A stretch of DNA of 64,000 bases from Bacteroidales bacterium (GTDB lineage Bacteria; Bacteroidota; Bacteroidia; Bacteroidales; Muribaculaceae), in assembly GCA_014800795.1 (NCBI GenBank), contig JAAVFL010000005.1, positions 62,001-126,000 of the forward strand, in the 5' to 3' direction. Each line of letters opens with the position of its first letter. Within the stretch, counting starts at the first letter, position 1. Under the pieces are notes generated by a model, which was not told where the DNA came from, searched no databases, and worked only from the letters and a program-made list of their open reading frames with translations. Shown piece by piece: positions 1-8,739 of this stretch. The translations under genes and the position numbers were made by a program.

Positions 1-69
1 CGCCGGAAAATACAACAGGTAACCCACCGCAACCCGGCCTCGATGGCGGCTGCGATAACTAACATATAA
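1..69 (+). CDS. Possible 3' end of an upstream gene (partial)
   Basis: Frame 1 is open from the window edge to a TAA at 67-69 and encodes 22 residues ending in PASMAAAITNI. The stop lies 6 bases before the ATG of the HAD gene, which is the spacing expected inside an operon. The fragment is too short to assign a family and could be chance; only its position argues for it. Confidence 0.35.
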   Translation, partial: RRKIQQVTHRNPASMAAAITNI

Positions 70-75
70 ACAGCA

Positions 76-819
76 ATGCAACCCGATACCGACATTATTT
101 CAGCCATAGAGCGTTATCTATGGCGGACAGGCTACAGCCGCCTGTCGCCACGCGCCGCCCTCATCGACATGGACGGAACGCTCATCGATTCAATGAAATG
201 GCATACCCGCGCATGGCACCGCATGATGACCGAACTGGGGGTAGAATGCTCACCGGATGAATTTTATCTATACGAAGGTATGACCGGCGCCGCAACCATC
301 GACCTTCTGATACGGCGCGCTTTCGGCCGGCCGGCTACTGAAAAGGAAAAAACTGAACTTTATGAACTGAAAACAGGTTATTTCAATGAGTATCCCCGGG
401 TAGCCACAGTGGCGGGCGCGCGCCGGATGGTTGATATACTTATGGCTCACGGAATTACCCGTGTGCTTGTGACCGGGTCCGGTCAGCCGTCGAATATTGC
501 CAGGCTTGACAACGATTTTCCCGGTGGATTTCCGCATGAGCTGCGCATCACATCTCACAGCGTAAGCCATGGCAAACCCCATCCGGAACCATACCTGAAA
601 GGGATGGAACTCGCCGGAGCGAAACCGTGGGAATGTATAGCGATAGAGAATGCGCCTTTAGGAGTGGAATCGGCATCCCGTGCCGGTGCTTTCACCGTAG
701 CCGTGACAACAGGCCCTATCCCGGAGGAAGCCATGTGGGAAAAGGGAGCCGATATGGTGTTTCCCTCGATGGAGGCCTTTGCAGACCTATTGCCCGAATT
801 GCTTGACAAACCGACTTAA
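76..819 (+). CDS. HAD-superfamily phosphatase, beta-phosphoglucomutase-like
   Basis: A 247-residue cytoplasmic HAD hydrolase. The nucleophile motif DMDGTLIDS is near residue 32, with a helical cap domain after it. The late motifs GKPHPEPYL and IENAPLGVESA supply the lysine and acidic residues of the HAD active site. This arrangement is typical of the beta-phosphoglucomutase and sugar-phosphatase subgroup, so the substrate is probably a small phosphorylated sugar, but it cannot be read from the sequence. The gene sits 14 bases upstream of aroB on the same strand, suggesting co-transcription. The start at 76 places motif I at the usual distance from the N-terminus. Confidence 0.85.
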   Translation: MQPDTDIISAIERYLWRTGYSRLSPRAALIDMDGTLIDSMKWHTRAWHRMMTELGVECSPDEFYLYEGMTGAATIDLLIRRAFGRPATEKEKTELYELKTGYFNEYPRVATVAGARRMVDILMAHGITRVLVTGSGQPSNIARLDNDFPGGFPHELRITSHSVSHGKPHPEPYLKGMELAGAKPWECIAIENAPLGVESASRAGAFTVAVTTGPIPEEAMWEKGADMVFPSMEAFADLLPELLDKPT

Positions 820-833
820 CCACCAGAGAATGT

Positions 834-1931
834 ATGGAAACAACTTTGAATAATAATGATAACGTAATTAACGGAAGACTGATATATACCAACCATGTGG
901 CACAGACACTTGACGACATTACCGCCAGGTTGAAACCGGTATCAGTCCATGTTCTCGTCGATGCTAACACAGCTTCGTTTGTACTGCCCAGACTACAGGC
1001 TGAATCGCAGACGATCGGTAACGCCCACATAATGGAGACGGGAGGTGCGGGAGATCTTCACAAGAATCTCGATACGCTTGCCGGGATATGGCAGAAACTC
1101 GGCGATGACGGTGCCACACGCCGTTCGCTGCTTATCAATATCGGCGGAGGGGTGATAACGGATATGGGCGCTTTCGCGGCCGCCACTTTCAAACGCGGTA
1201 TCCGTTTCATCAATGTTCCTACAACTCTTCTGGGAGCTGTAGATGCGTCGGTGGGAGGGAAGAGCGGTATCAACTTCAATTCGCTGAAAAATGAAGTGGG
1301 TGTTTTCGCGGATGCTGAAACAGTGATCATCTCCACAACCTTTTTCAACACTCTCAATTCTCAGGAACTTCTGTCGGGATATGCCGAAATGATAAAGCAT
1401 GCGATGCTCACGTCCGATGAGATGACGTGGCGTCTGTTGCGTTACGATGTCACTGCATTCGATCCGGATACGTTGCTGAAACTGCTTCAGGAAAGCGTGG
1501 AGGTGAAGTGCCGCTATGTAAACGCCGACCCTACCGACAAGGGATTGCGGCAAGCGCTCAACTTCGGTCATACCTTCGGCCATGCTTTCGAAGAATTGGC
1601 TATGGAAAGAGATTCCCCTCTGAGCCACGGTTATGCTGTAGCTTTCGGTATGGTGGCGGCACTGATACTCTCGCACATGAAGGAGGGATTTCCCTCCGAT
1701 AGCCTACACAGATACTCGGATTACGTGCGCGACAACTATGGAGCTTTCCCAATCAGCTGCAAGGATTATGACCGTCTTCTGGATTTTATGGCTCACGATA
1801 AGAAGAACAGTAATCCCGAGGGTTATACTTTTACTTTGCTGAAGGCTTTCGGTGATCCGGTAATCGGAGCAGAGGCCACTACCGGCGACATAAAGGCCGC
1901 TCTGGATATTTATTGCGATATGATCAATTAG
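834..1931 (+). CDS. aroB: 3-dehydroquinate synthase
   Basis: Second enzyme of the shikimate pathway; converts DAHP to 3-dehydroquinate using NAD and a divalent metal. The 365-residue length is normal for AroB. Visible hallmarks are the NAD-binding segment NIGGGVITDMGAFAAATFKR, the VPTTLLGAVDASVGGKSGIN stretch, and the metal-binding histidines in LNFGHTFGHAFE. It follows the HAD gene closely and is convergent with pfkA, with a strong inverted-repeat terminator between. Other shikimate genes are not nearby. Confidence 0.97.
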   Translation: METTLNNNDNVINGRLIYTNHVAQTLDDITARLKPVSVHVLVDANTASFVLPRLQAESQTIGNAHIMETGGAGDLHKNLDTLAGIWQKLGDDGATRRSLLINIGGGVITDMGAFAAATFKRGIRFINVPTTLLGAVDASVGGKSGINFNSLKNEVGVFADAETVIISTTFFNTLNSQELLSGYAEMIKHAMLTSDEMTWRLLRYDVTAFDPDTLLKLLQESVEVKCRYVNADPTDKGLRQALNFGHTFGHAFEELAMERDSPLSHGYAVAFGMVAALILSHMKEGFPSDSLHRYSDYVRDNYGAFPISCKDYDRLLDFMAHDKKNSNPEGYTFTLLKAFGDPVIGAEATTGDIKAALDIYCDMIN

Positions 1932-1955
1932 GAGAAATCAGGGCGGGAGAGCAGA

Positions 1956-2013
1956 AGAGCAGGAGATGCGCATCAGTCGGTTTTGTGTCCGGCATGAGCG
2001 CATCTCCTGCTCT
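1956..2013. terminator. Bidirectional terminator between aroB and pfkA
   Basis: Perfect 16-base arms at 1956-1971 and 1998-2013 (AGAGCAGGAGATGCGC and its complement) with a 26-base loop, lying between two convergent genes. The GGAGATGCG core of the arms recurs in the hairpin at 12637-12662. Confidence 0.8.
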
Positions 2014-2048
2014 TATTTCTTCTGCTCTATCGCTCTCCAGCTCTATCC

Positions 2049-3029
2049 TTAAATCGACAGACGGCGGAGGGTGTTTAGAAGTTCGCGGTTGATGGGTTTG
2101 TCGTTCTTGATTGCTTTGACGAAGGGTACGTATACGATCTCATCGTTCTTGATACCGATCATTACGTTGCGCTGGTCGTCGAGAAGCGCGTCGATTGCGG
2201 CGGCGCCCATGCGCGATGCGAGAATACGGTCGTGGGCTGTCGGCGAACCTCCTCGCTGAAGATGACCGAGTATCGAAACTCGCACATCGTACTGCGGATA
2301 TTCTTTTTCCACACGCTCGGCTATGCCCATCGCTCCCCCTGTAACCGGGCTTTCGGCCACAAGCACTATGGAAGAGTTCTTACTCTTGCGGAAACCGTTC
2401 TCTATGAGGTCGGCAAGCTGGTCGACTTCGGTAGAAATCTCGGGTATTATAGCAGCTTCCGCTCCCGAAGCTATAGCTCCGTTGAGAGCCAGGAAGCCGG
2501 CATCGCGTCCCATCACTTCTATGAAGAATAGGCGTTCATGGGAAGTGGCGGTATCGCGTATCTTGTCGACACACTCCATGATTGTATTGAGTGCGGTATC
2601 GTATCCGATAGTTGTATCTGTTCCGAAGAGGTCGTTGTCGATTGTTCCTGGCAGACCGATAATTGGGAAGTTGAATTCGTTTGCGAATATTCGGGCTCCG
2701 GTGAGCGAACCGTCACCTCCTATTACGACGAGAGCGTCGATACCGTGGCGCACGAGAGTATCGTAAGCGAGCTGACGGCCTTCGGGGGTCTGAAACTCCT
2801 TACATCTGGCGGTTTTGAGTATAGTTCCGCCACGCTGTATAATATTCGACACATTGGCAGTGGAGAACTCCACGATTTCATCTGTGACCAATCCCTTATA
2901 GCCTCTGTAGATACCTTTCACCTTGAATCCGCTGAAAATAGCCGAACGGGTCACGGCGCGGATGGCGGCGTTCATTCCGGGAGCATCGCCTCCGGAAGTA
3001 AGAATGCCTATACATTTTATTTCTGCCAT
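2049..3029 (-). CDS. pfkA: ATP-dependent 6-phosphofructokinase
   Basis: Phosphorylates fructose 6-phosphate to the 1,6-bisphosphate in glycolysis. The 326-residue length matches bacterial PfkA. Motifs in order: [19 protein letters not shown] at the N-terminus (ATP site), the GGDGSLTGA loop, PGTIDNDL with the catalytic Asp, and an [15 protein letters not shown] stretch near the C-terminus (sugar-phosphate and effector site). GGDGS rather than GGDD(N) favours ATP over pyrophosphate as donor. A TAACTTTG -7 element lies upstream on the minus strand at 3098-3105. Confidence 0.97.
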   Translation of the reverse strand: MAEIKCIGILTSGGDAPGMNAAIRAVTRSAIFSGFKVKGIYRGYKGLVTDEIVEFSTANVSNIIQRGGTILKTARCKEFQTPEGRQLAYDTLVRHGIDALVVIGGDGSLTGARIFANEFNFPIIGLPGTIDNDLFGTDTTIGYDTALNTIMECVDKIRDTATSHERLFFIEVMGRDAGFLALNGAIASGAEAAIIPEISTEVDQLADLIENGFRKSKNSSIVLVAESPVTGGAMGIAERVEKEYPQYDVRVSILGHLQRGGSPTAHDRILASRMGAAAIDALLDDQRNVMIGIKNDEIVYVPFVKAIKNDKPINRELLNTLRRLSI

Positions 3030-3097
3030 TCTATATCCCTTTAAGTTAAAATTTTTCCGCCGCAGAGCTCTATTCCAGCAATCGGCGTTGATGTATG

Positions 3098-3105
3098 CAA
3101 AGTTA
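3098..3105 (-). promoter_or_regulatory. pfkA promoter -7 element
   Basis: TAACTTTG on the minus strand, matching the Bacteroidota TAnnTTTG consensus, about 70 bases upstream of the pfkA ATG. No well-spaced -33 TTG was found, so only the -7 element is claimed. Confidence 0.55.
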
Positions 3106-3198
3106 ATTGTTTTTTAACAAATCACTTCTTTCAAACGGATAAATTTATGATTAAGTTTAGTCAAATTTTCATAATAATATCCATTAATGGCAGGATTA

Positions 3199-3230
3199 TT
3201 TGGAGTTGACTGTGATATTAAGTAATTTTG
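3199..3230 (+). promoter_or_regulatory. Promoter of the large secreted protein gene
   Basis: TTTG at 3199-3202, a 20-base spacer, then TAATTTTG at 3223-3230: an exact Bacteroidota promoter layout. The expected transcription start is near 3237. It therefore rules out the earlier TTG at 3228 as a start codon and supports the ATG at 3279. Confidence 0.8.
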
Positions 3231-3278
3231 AGGACAACCAGACTACAGAAAACCAGTCAACACTATAATAAGAATAAG

Positions 3279-6200
3279 ATGAAAACCAATTTTAGGCCAA
3301 CGCTGCGCATTACCTTGGCCGCGGTAGTAATTTGTGCCTTTGGCGCTACAGCCACCGGCAGATTCGAACTCCGCTCGCCTTCGGGCCGGGTAGCCGGCAC
3401 CTCAATGAACCGCCGCGATATCTCCCGCACTGCATCAGGGGCTGACAACGGCATTAAACCGATGAAAATATCTGCCCGCGCCACAGCTCCCGGCACTCTT
3501 CCACAAAAGGCAAAGACAACAGCGGAATCGCCCTCGCTGATGGGTCTGATGATCTACAGTTCCGGGTGGGGTTTCGGCAATTCCACCGGAATATATGCGA
3601 TTGATGCCACCAACGGCTCCACCGACCTCGTGTGCGCTTTTCCTGAAGCAGACGGCAGTGGATCGGTAACGGGTACAATAGCGAACGGAATGTTCTACGG
3701 AAGCTATTGCGAGGATTTCTACGGTAACATAAGCAAACTGTGCAACTACACGGTCGATCTGGCAAGCGGCAAGACCGAGACATACACTTACACCGCTCCG
3801 AGCTACGACGATGTGGCGGTGAACATGACCTATGACGGATCTACCGGAAACATCTATGCAATCACCTACAGCGGTACGACCGACTACTACGACCTGAAAA
3901 TTTTCCATCCGGATACGAACAGTTATACTTCGGTCGGAGAACTTGAGGAACACTTCTATGCCATCTGCTCCGATTCGCGCGGACACCTCTATGCCATAAA
4001 CGATATGGGGTCGGTTGTAGAGATCAACCCTGAAAACGGTCAGACAGTAGGTACGGTTGCGGAAACAAATATCGAACCCATGTATTCGCAATCGTGTACG
4101 TGGAGCCCTAAAGACAATCTTATCTACTGGGCTGCATGCAACTATACGGTAGCATCGCTAATTACAATTGATCCTGCGACCGGAACAGTGGCCACCGCCA
4201 CAGACTTTCCTCACGATGAGGAATTCGTGGCGCTGAGCTGTACTGATCCGACAGAGAATATCTCCGCTCCCGCCGCTCCAATAGCCCTTACGGTGACCTA
4301 CAGCACTCCGGGAGCCACGGATGGGAAACTGCACTGTACCGCACCCTCGCTCACAGTGGGAGGGGAGATGCTGACAGGTACACTCACAATCACCGTGACC
4401 TCCGACGGCGAGACTATTGCAAGCGGAAGCGTGGCACCCGGTGCCGAATTCACCGCCGACATTACGCTACCTGAGGGAGCGCACAAACTGACGGCATTCT
4501 GCTCGAACAGCTCAGGCAACGGAACACGCCTGTTCGCCACTACTTTCACCGGAACAGACCGCCCCGCTACAGTGACCGACCTCACAGCCGAAAGTAATGA
4601 TACACGCACAGTAATCCTTAACTGGAGCGCTCCCGGGAACGGGGAAAACGGAGGATGGTTCGATCAATCGCTGTTGTCCTATAATGTAAGGCGCAACGGC
4701 AACGTAATAGCCGCCTCCATTATCGAAACAAAATTCACCGATAGCCTGGACGATACTTTTGCTACAAACATCTATACCGTGGAGACCCTTTACGGAGGAG
4801 AACCCTGCGGTCTTTCCAACAGTGTGCGTGCCAATACCGGCGATCATCTCGCACTCCCCTACAGCAACAATTTCGAAAATGACGGTGACTTCGACCTGCT
4901 TACCGTAATAGACAGTAACGACGACGGCAACACGTGGTTCCATGACGACGAATACAACACGGCCAGCTATAATTACTCCCGTAGTATGGGTGGCGACGAC
5001 TATCTTGTGCTTCCGCTGATACAGGGAGAAAAGGATCATGTTTACCATCTGGATTTCTTCGCACGTTCGGCTTCGATGTCATATCCCGAAAAAATGGAAG
5101 TTGTATGCGGAACTACTCCCACTGCCAACGGTCTGAGCCATATCCTCATGGCTGCCAAAACAATAAGCAACGAGGGTGAGAATCTTTCCGTGGAATATAA
5201 TCATGAGGAGGACGGACCACTCTACATAGCGTTCCACTGCGTGAGCGATGCGGATATGTCGCGTCTGTTTGTCGACGACATCACCATAGCCGACCGTGGA
5301 AAACTTTCCGATCCAAATGCCGCCGAAAATCTCAAGGCTGTTCCTGCCGCCGACGGCTCACAGGAGACAACGTTGACATTTACAGCACCATCCACCACTC
5401 TGGGGGGAAAGGCTCTGGAGAACATCGACCATATGGAGATATGCCGCAACGGGAAACTGATACATACCATCGCCGATCCGGCTCCCGGAAGTTCGCATAG
5501 CTATACTGATAAAGAAGCCGAATTCGGTTTCAATACTTATTCGGTAACAGCTTTCGCTAACGGCAGCGGAGCCAATTCCGCATCGGTGAAAGTGTTCGTG
5601 GGAGTGTATAAGTTGCCATTCTCCATCACCCCCACCACCGAGGAGTATTCGCTCTTCACAATTCCCGGTGGAGAAAGGGATGGCACGTGGTATCACGACG
5701 GCTCAGAAAACGCGCTCAAGATCACTACTTACGGCAACACAAAGAGCGACAGTTACATTTTCACTCCGGCAATCGAACTCACGGATGCCAACCTGGTGAA
5801 CCTTTCATTCAGCTACAGAGGTGGACTGCCATCATGCACGGAAGCTCTCGAGGTCACTTTCGGAACCACCCCCGATCCCTCCACCCACCAACCTGTAGAC
5901 TATCTTGAATTCAACAACACCGAATACGACATCCATACGGTACGGTTTCCGGTAGAGAAAGCCGGGCGATACTACATCGGCTTCCACAGCCAGAGCGAAC
6001 CGGATCAGATGATGATGCTCATCCGCGACATAAATCTTGATCGCGGCTCACTTATGACAACCCCTGCAGCTGCGGCAATCACTGCGGTAAAGGGTGGAGA
6101 ACAGGGCGCTCTGACGGCATCGGTGACCTTTACGTTGCCGAACCGCACGCTGGAGGGCAAACCACTTGAAGGTACCATAGGTGCGATACTCTACCGTGCC

Positions 6201-8516
6201 GACGGCACAGTGGCCTCTTCAGCCGATGGCCTCACTCCCGGAGAGAACCATACCCTCACTGATGAAAATGCCTCACAGGGAATCAATACCTATACAGTTG
6301 TAACCACCAACGGCGACGGAAATGGTGGCAGAGCCGAGGCTTCCGGTTGGGTAGGCACGGACATTCCGGTTCACCTGCCCTATCTCGATGCTCTTCCGAG
6401 CTATGACAATCTGCGCGCCGAACTGTCGTGGGACGCTCCCATGACCGGTCTGCACGGCGGATGGATCAATCCCACAGCACTTACCTACAACATATATCAG
6501 CTTCAGGATAATTCGCTTTACCTGATCGCCACAACCGATCAGAACGAGATCACCGTTATGCCTCAGGGCGGGAACGTTCAGGATTTCTATACCTTCTATG
6601 TCACCGCTGTATCATCGGCCGGCGAGAGTCAGGCATTGAGTACAGGTCTGGTTGTAGGTCCTCCACATTATCTTCCGATGATTGAGACTGCTTCGAACCG
6701 TATAGTTACGGCTCTGCCCTGGATATCGGGTCCGCTTGAAGGTGATGTAAACTGGGGTGTGGCAGACTATATCGGCTCGCTCGACATGGCAGCCGCCGAC
6801 GGGGGTATGTTCGTATGTTCGGCAGCTCTCCCTGAACGGAGACCCGGCGCGGCCCGCATGCAGCTTCCGAAACTGATATTCGACGGACTGAACGCTCCCA
6901 CCCTCACCTTCAGTATGTATCATTATGCCGGCAAGGGTGGCGAACTTCAGGTTTCCGTAACCACCGATGAACTCACATATACTCCGGTGTTCACAAAAAC
7001 CGTGAATGCTGAGAGCGAGGGGTGGAAAGAATATTCCGTCAATCTGGCACAGTATAGTGAATCGCCGTGGGTAGCCATTGTATTTGACGGAATTCTGACG
7101 GACGGAACCACTTATGTGATAGTGGATGACATCGAGGTTGCCAATCGTTCGAAATACGACGTGATGATAAGCAGTATAAACGGAAGCACTTCTCCAGAGG
7201 CGGGAACAGATGCCTCTTACACCGTGACGGTGAAGAACTCCGGCAGCGAGAAGGCTTCATTCGATCTGGAAATGCGTCTGAACGGTGTGGTGGAAACAGT
7301 TCTTGAAGGTCTGACTCTCGAGGGAGGAAGCACTTCACGCTATCAGTTGGCCATGGCCGTGCTTCCGGAATATATCAACAGCGAGACAGAAGTGGAAATC
7401 AAGGCTGCGATGACCGGCAATACCGATGAGATTCCGAGTAACAATACGGCCCGATTCAACGTGACAGTAATTCAGCCGGAGCTCCCGGTAATCACCGATC
7501 TGACAGCCGAAAAGAGTGTTGAAGGTGTGAAACTCGAATGGACGGCTCCATCGCTTGCTCCCGAACCGATAACCGATAACTTCTGCGGCTACGAATCGTT
7601 CGCTTACGATGGATTCGGCAACTACAAGACAGTTGATAACGATGGTTTGATTCCCTGCGGAATCCAGGGTGTGGAATTCCCCAATATGGGAAGTCCGATG
7701 GCTTTCCAGATATGGGAACCGCGGGCCGAAGGTGTGGATGTAGATGCCGAAATATGGCAGCCCCGCAGCGGCAACAAATGTCTGGTGGCATGGACCGCTC
7801 TGTCGAGCTATACCGAGCCGTTCAACGACGACTGGCTGATTTCACCAGAGCTTTATGTAAGCGATACTCCTCAGGAGATGAGCTTCTTTGTACGCCGTCC
7901 GGTAAGCACCTACGGTGCGGAGAGCTTCGAGATTCTGTATTCTACAGATGGGGACGAGCCGGAGGATTTCACTCTGCTTAAGAGCGAAACCATTACAAAC
8001 GGGGTATGGAACAAATGCAGCTACGAGCTTCCAGCCGGGGCACGCCACTTCGCCATCCGCTATGTGAGCCGCAATCGGTTCGCGCTTCTGTTCGACGACC
8101 TCACCTATACCCGAGCAAGCACCCGCAGCGAACTTCGTGTGGAGGGTTTCAATGTGATGCGCAACGGTATCAAGATCGGCAGTACCGGAATGAACGGCAA
8201 CAGCTTCACCGATCCGGAAACGAACGACAACGCCGCGTATAATGTGACGGTTGTGTACGACCGTGGCGAATCGGGCAAATCGAATACCGCGCGGCTGACC
8301 GCGGGAGTGACGGATGTTACAATCGGAAGCGGAATCGCTATCGAGGGTCACAAGGGCTTCATCACAGTATCCGCCCCGGAGGGAACTGTAGTGAAAGTTA
8401 CAGCTGCCGACGGCCGCACAGCCTATATGGGTGAGGCGAAAGCCCGCATAGAACTCCCGTCAGGAGTTTATGTAGTGGAGGCCGGAAGCTTTGTGGAAAA
8501 GGTCGCGGTAAAATAA
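3279..8516 (+). CDS. Giant secreted multidomain protein (Fn3, anchor-J/cleaved-adhesin-like, CARDB-like, C-terminal sorting domain)
   Basis: About 1,745 residues from the ATG at 3279. A signal peptide (MKTNFRPTLR then a hydrophobic run ending near ATATG) is followed by a propeller-like region (roughly residues 80-330). After it come several alternating fibronectin-III-like and jelly-roll 'choice-of-anchor' modules, recognisable by repeated TAPS..LGG / NG..I.....SYTD patterns. A CARDB-like segment lies around 1,300-1,400 and a cleaved-adhesin-like module (W..NDDWLISPEL) around 1,500. The last 80 residues (VKVTAADGRT ... ELPSGVYVVE) look like a type IX secretion sorting domain. Probably exported by T9SS and cell-surface attached or released; the ligand is unknown. 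No catalytic motif was recognised. Confidence 0.85.
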   Translation: MKTNFRPTLRITLAAVVICAFGATATGRFELRSPSGRVAGTSMNRRDISRTASGADNGIKPMKISARATAPGTLPQKAKTTAESPSLMGLMIYSSGWGFGNSTGIYAIDATNGSTDLVCAFPEADGSGSVTGTIANGMFYGSYCEDFYGNISKLCNYTVDLASGKTETYTYTAPSYDDVAVNMTYDGSTGNIYAITYSGTTDYYDLKIFHPDTNSYTSVGELEEHFYAICSDSRGHLYAINDMGSVVEINPENGQTVGTVAETNIEPMYSQSCTWSPKDNLIYWAACNYTVASLITIDPATGTVATATDFPHDEEFVALSCTDPTENISAPAAPIALTVTYSTPGATDGKLHCTAPSLTVGGEMLTGTLTITVTSDGETIASGSVAPGAEFTADITLPEGAHKLTAFCSNSSGNGTRLFATTFTGTDRPATVTDLTAESNDTRTVILNWSAPGNGENGGWFDQSLLSYNVRRNGNVIAASIIETKFTDSLDDTFATNIYTVETLYGGEPCGLSNSVRANTGDHLALPYSNNFENDGDFDLLTVIDSNDDGNTWFHDDEYNTASYNYSRSMGGDDYLVLPLIQGEKDHVYHLDFFARSASMSYPEKMEVVCGTTPTANGLSHILMAAKTISNEGENLSVEYNHEEDGPLYIAFHCVSDADMSRLFVDDITIADRGKLSDPNAAENLKAVPAADGSQETTLTFTAPSTTLGGKALENIDHMEICRNGKLIHTIADPAPGSSHSYTDKEAEFGFNTYSVTAFANGSGANSASVKVFVGVYKLPFSITPTTEEYSLFTIPGGERDGTWYHDGSENALKITTYGNTKSDSYIFTPAIELTDANLVNLSFSYRGGLPSCTEALEVTFGTTPDPSTHQPVDYLEFNNTEYDIHTVRFPVEKAGRYYIGFHSQSEPDQMMMLIRDINLDRGSLMTTPAAAAITAVKGGEQGALTASVTFTLPNRTLEGKPLEGTIGAILYRADGTVASSADGLTPGENHTLTDENASQGINTYTVVTTNGDGNGGRAEASGWVGTDIPVHLPYLDALPSYDNLRAELSWDAPMTGLHGGWINPTALTYNIYQLQDNSLYLIATTDQNEITVMPQGGNVQDFYTFYVTAVSSAGESQALSTGLVVGPPHYLPMIETASNRIVTALPWISGPLEGDVNWGVADYIGSLDMAAADGGMFVCSAALPERRPGAARMQLPKLIFDGLNAPTLTFSMYHYAGKGGELQVSVTTDELTYTPVFTKTVNAESEGWKEYSVNLAQYSESPWVAIVFDGILTDGTTYVIVDDIEVANRSKYDVMISSINGSTSPEAGTDASYTVTVKNSGSEKASFDLEMRLNGVVETVLEGLTLEGGSTSRYQLAMAVLPEYINSETEVEIKAAMTGNTDEIPSNNTARFNVTVIQPELPVITDLTAEKSVEGVKLEWTAPSLAPEPITDNFCGYESFAYDGFGNYKTVDNDGLIPCGIQGVEFPNMGSPMAFQIWEPRAEGVDVDAEIWQPRSGNKCLVAWTALSSYTEPFNDDWLISPELYVSDTPQEMSFFVRRPVSTYGAESFEILYSTDGDEPEDFTLLKSETITNGVWNKCSYELPAGARHFAIRYVSRNRFALLFDDLTYTRASTRSELRVEGFNVMRNGIKIGSTGMNGNSFTDPETNDNAAYNVTVVYDRGESGKSNTARLTAGVTDVTIGSGIAIEGHKGFITVSAPEGTVVKVTAADGRTAYMGEAKARIELPSGVYVVEAGSFVEKVAVK

Positions 8517-8525
8517 GACGTAAAT

Positions 8526-8595
8526 TTTCCTAAAAAAATATCTCCCCCCGGAAGCAAAAATTTTTGCTTCCGGGGGGAGATATTTTTTTAGGAAA
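8526..8595. terminator. Perfect 70-bp palindrome, probable terminator
   Basis: The arms 8526-8560 and 8561-8595 are exact reverse complements, 35 bases each with no spacer. The core is a GC-rich CCCCCCGGAAGC arm flanked by A and T runs. It begins 10 bases after the stop of the giant secreted gene and can form a very stable hairpin with a T7 run in the 3' arm, so a terminator role is likely. The perfection and length are unusual. Confidence 0.8.
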
Positions 8596-8717
8596 TCAGA
8601 GCAGAAGAGCGAGAGAAGGAATACGGGTTATGACAGTAGTAGCGGAGGGTAACGGTATGATGATGTGGCGGGGATAATATTTGCGAAAGAGGGCGGGAGG
8701 AGGGGAATTGAGGAGAG

Positions 8718-8725
8718 TAATTTTG
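8718..8725 (+). promoter_or_regulatory. -7 element upstream of the 824-residue gene
   Basis: TAATTTTG at 8718-8725, 14 bases before the ATG at 8740, giving a very short leader. An in-frame ATG at 8746 could serve instead. No convincing -33 element was found. Confidence 0.5.
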
Positions 8726-8739
8726 CGTGAAAAAGACAG

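Noticed and set aside
993-1676. Long antisense ORF inside aroB
   Set aside because: It is a shadow of aroB in another frame, without motifs or a promoter, like the other large antisense ORFs in leuS, nadB and the DUF2723 gene.
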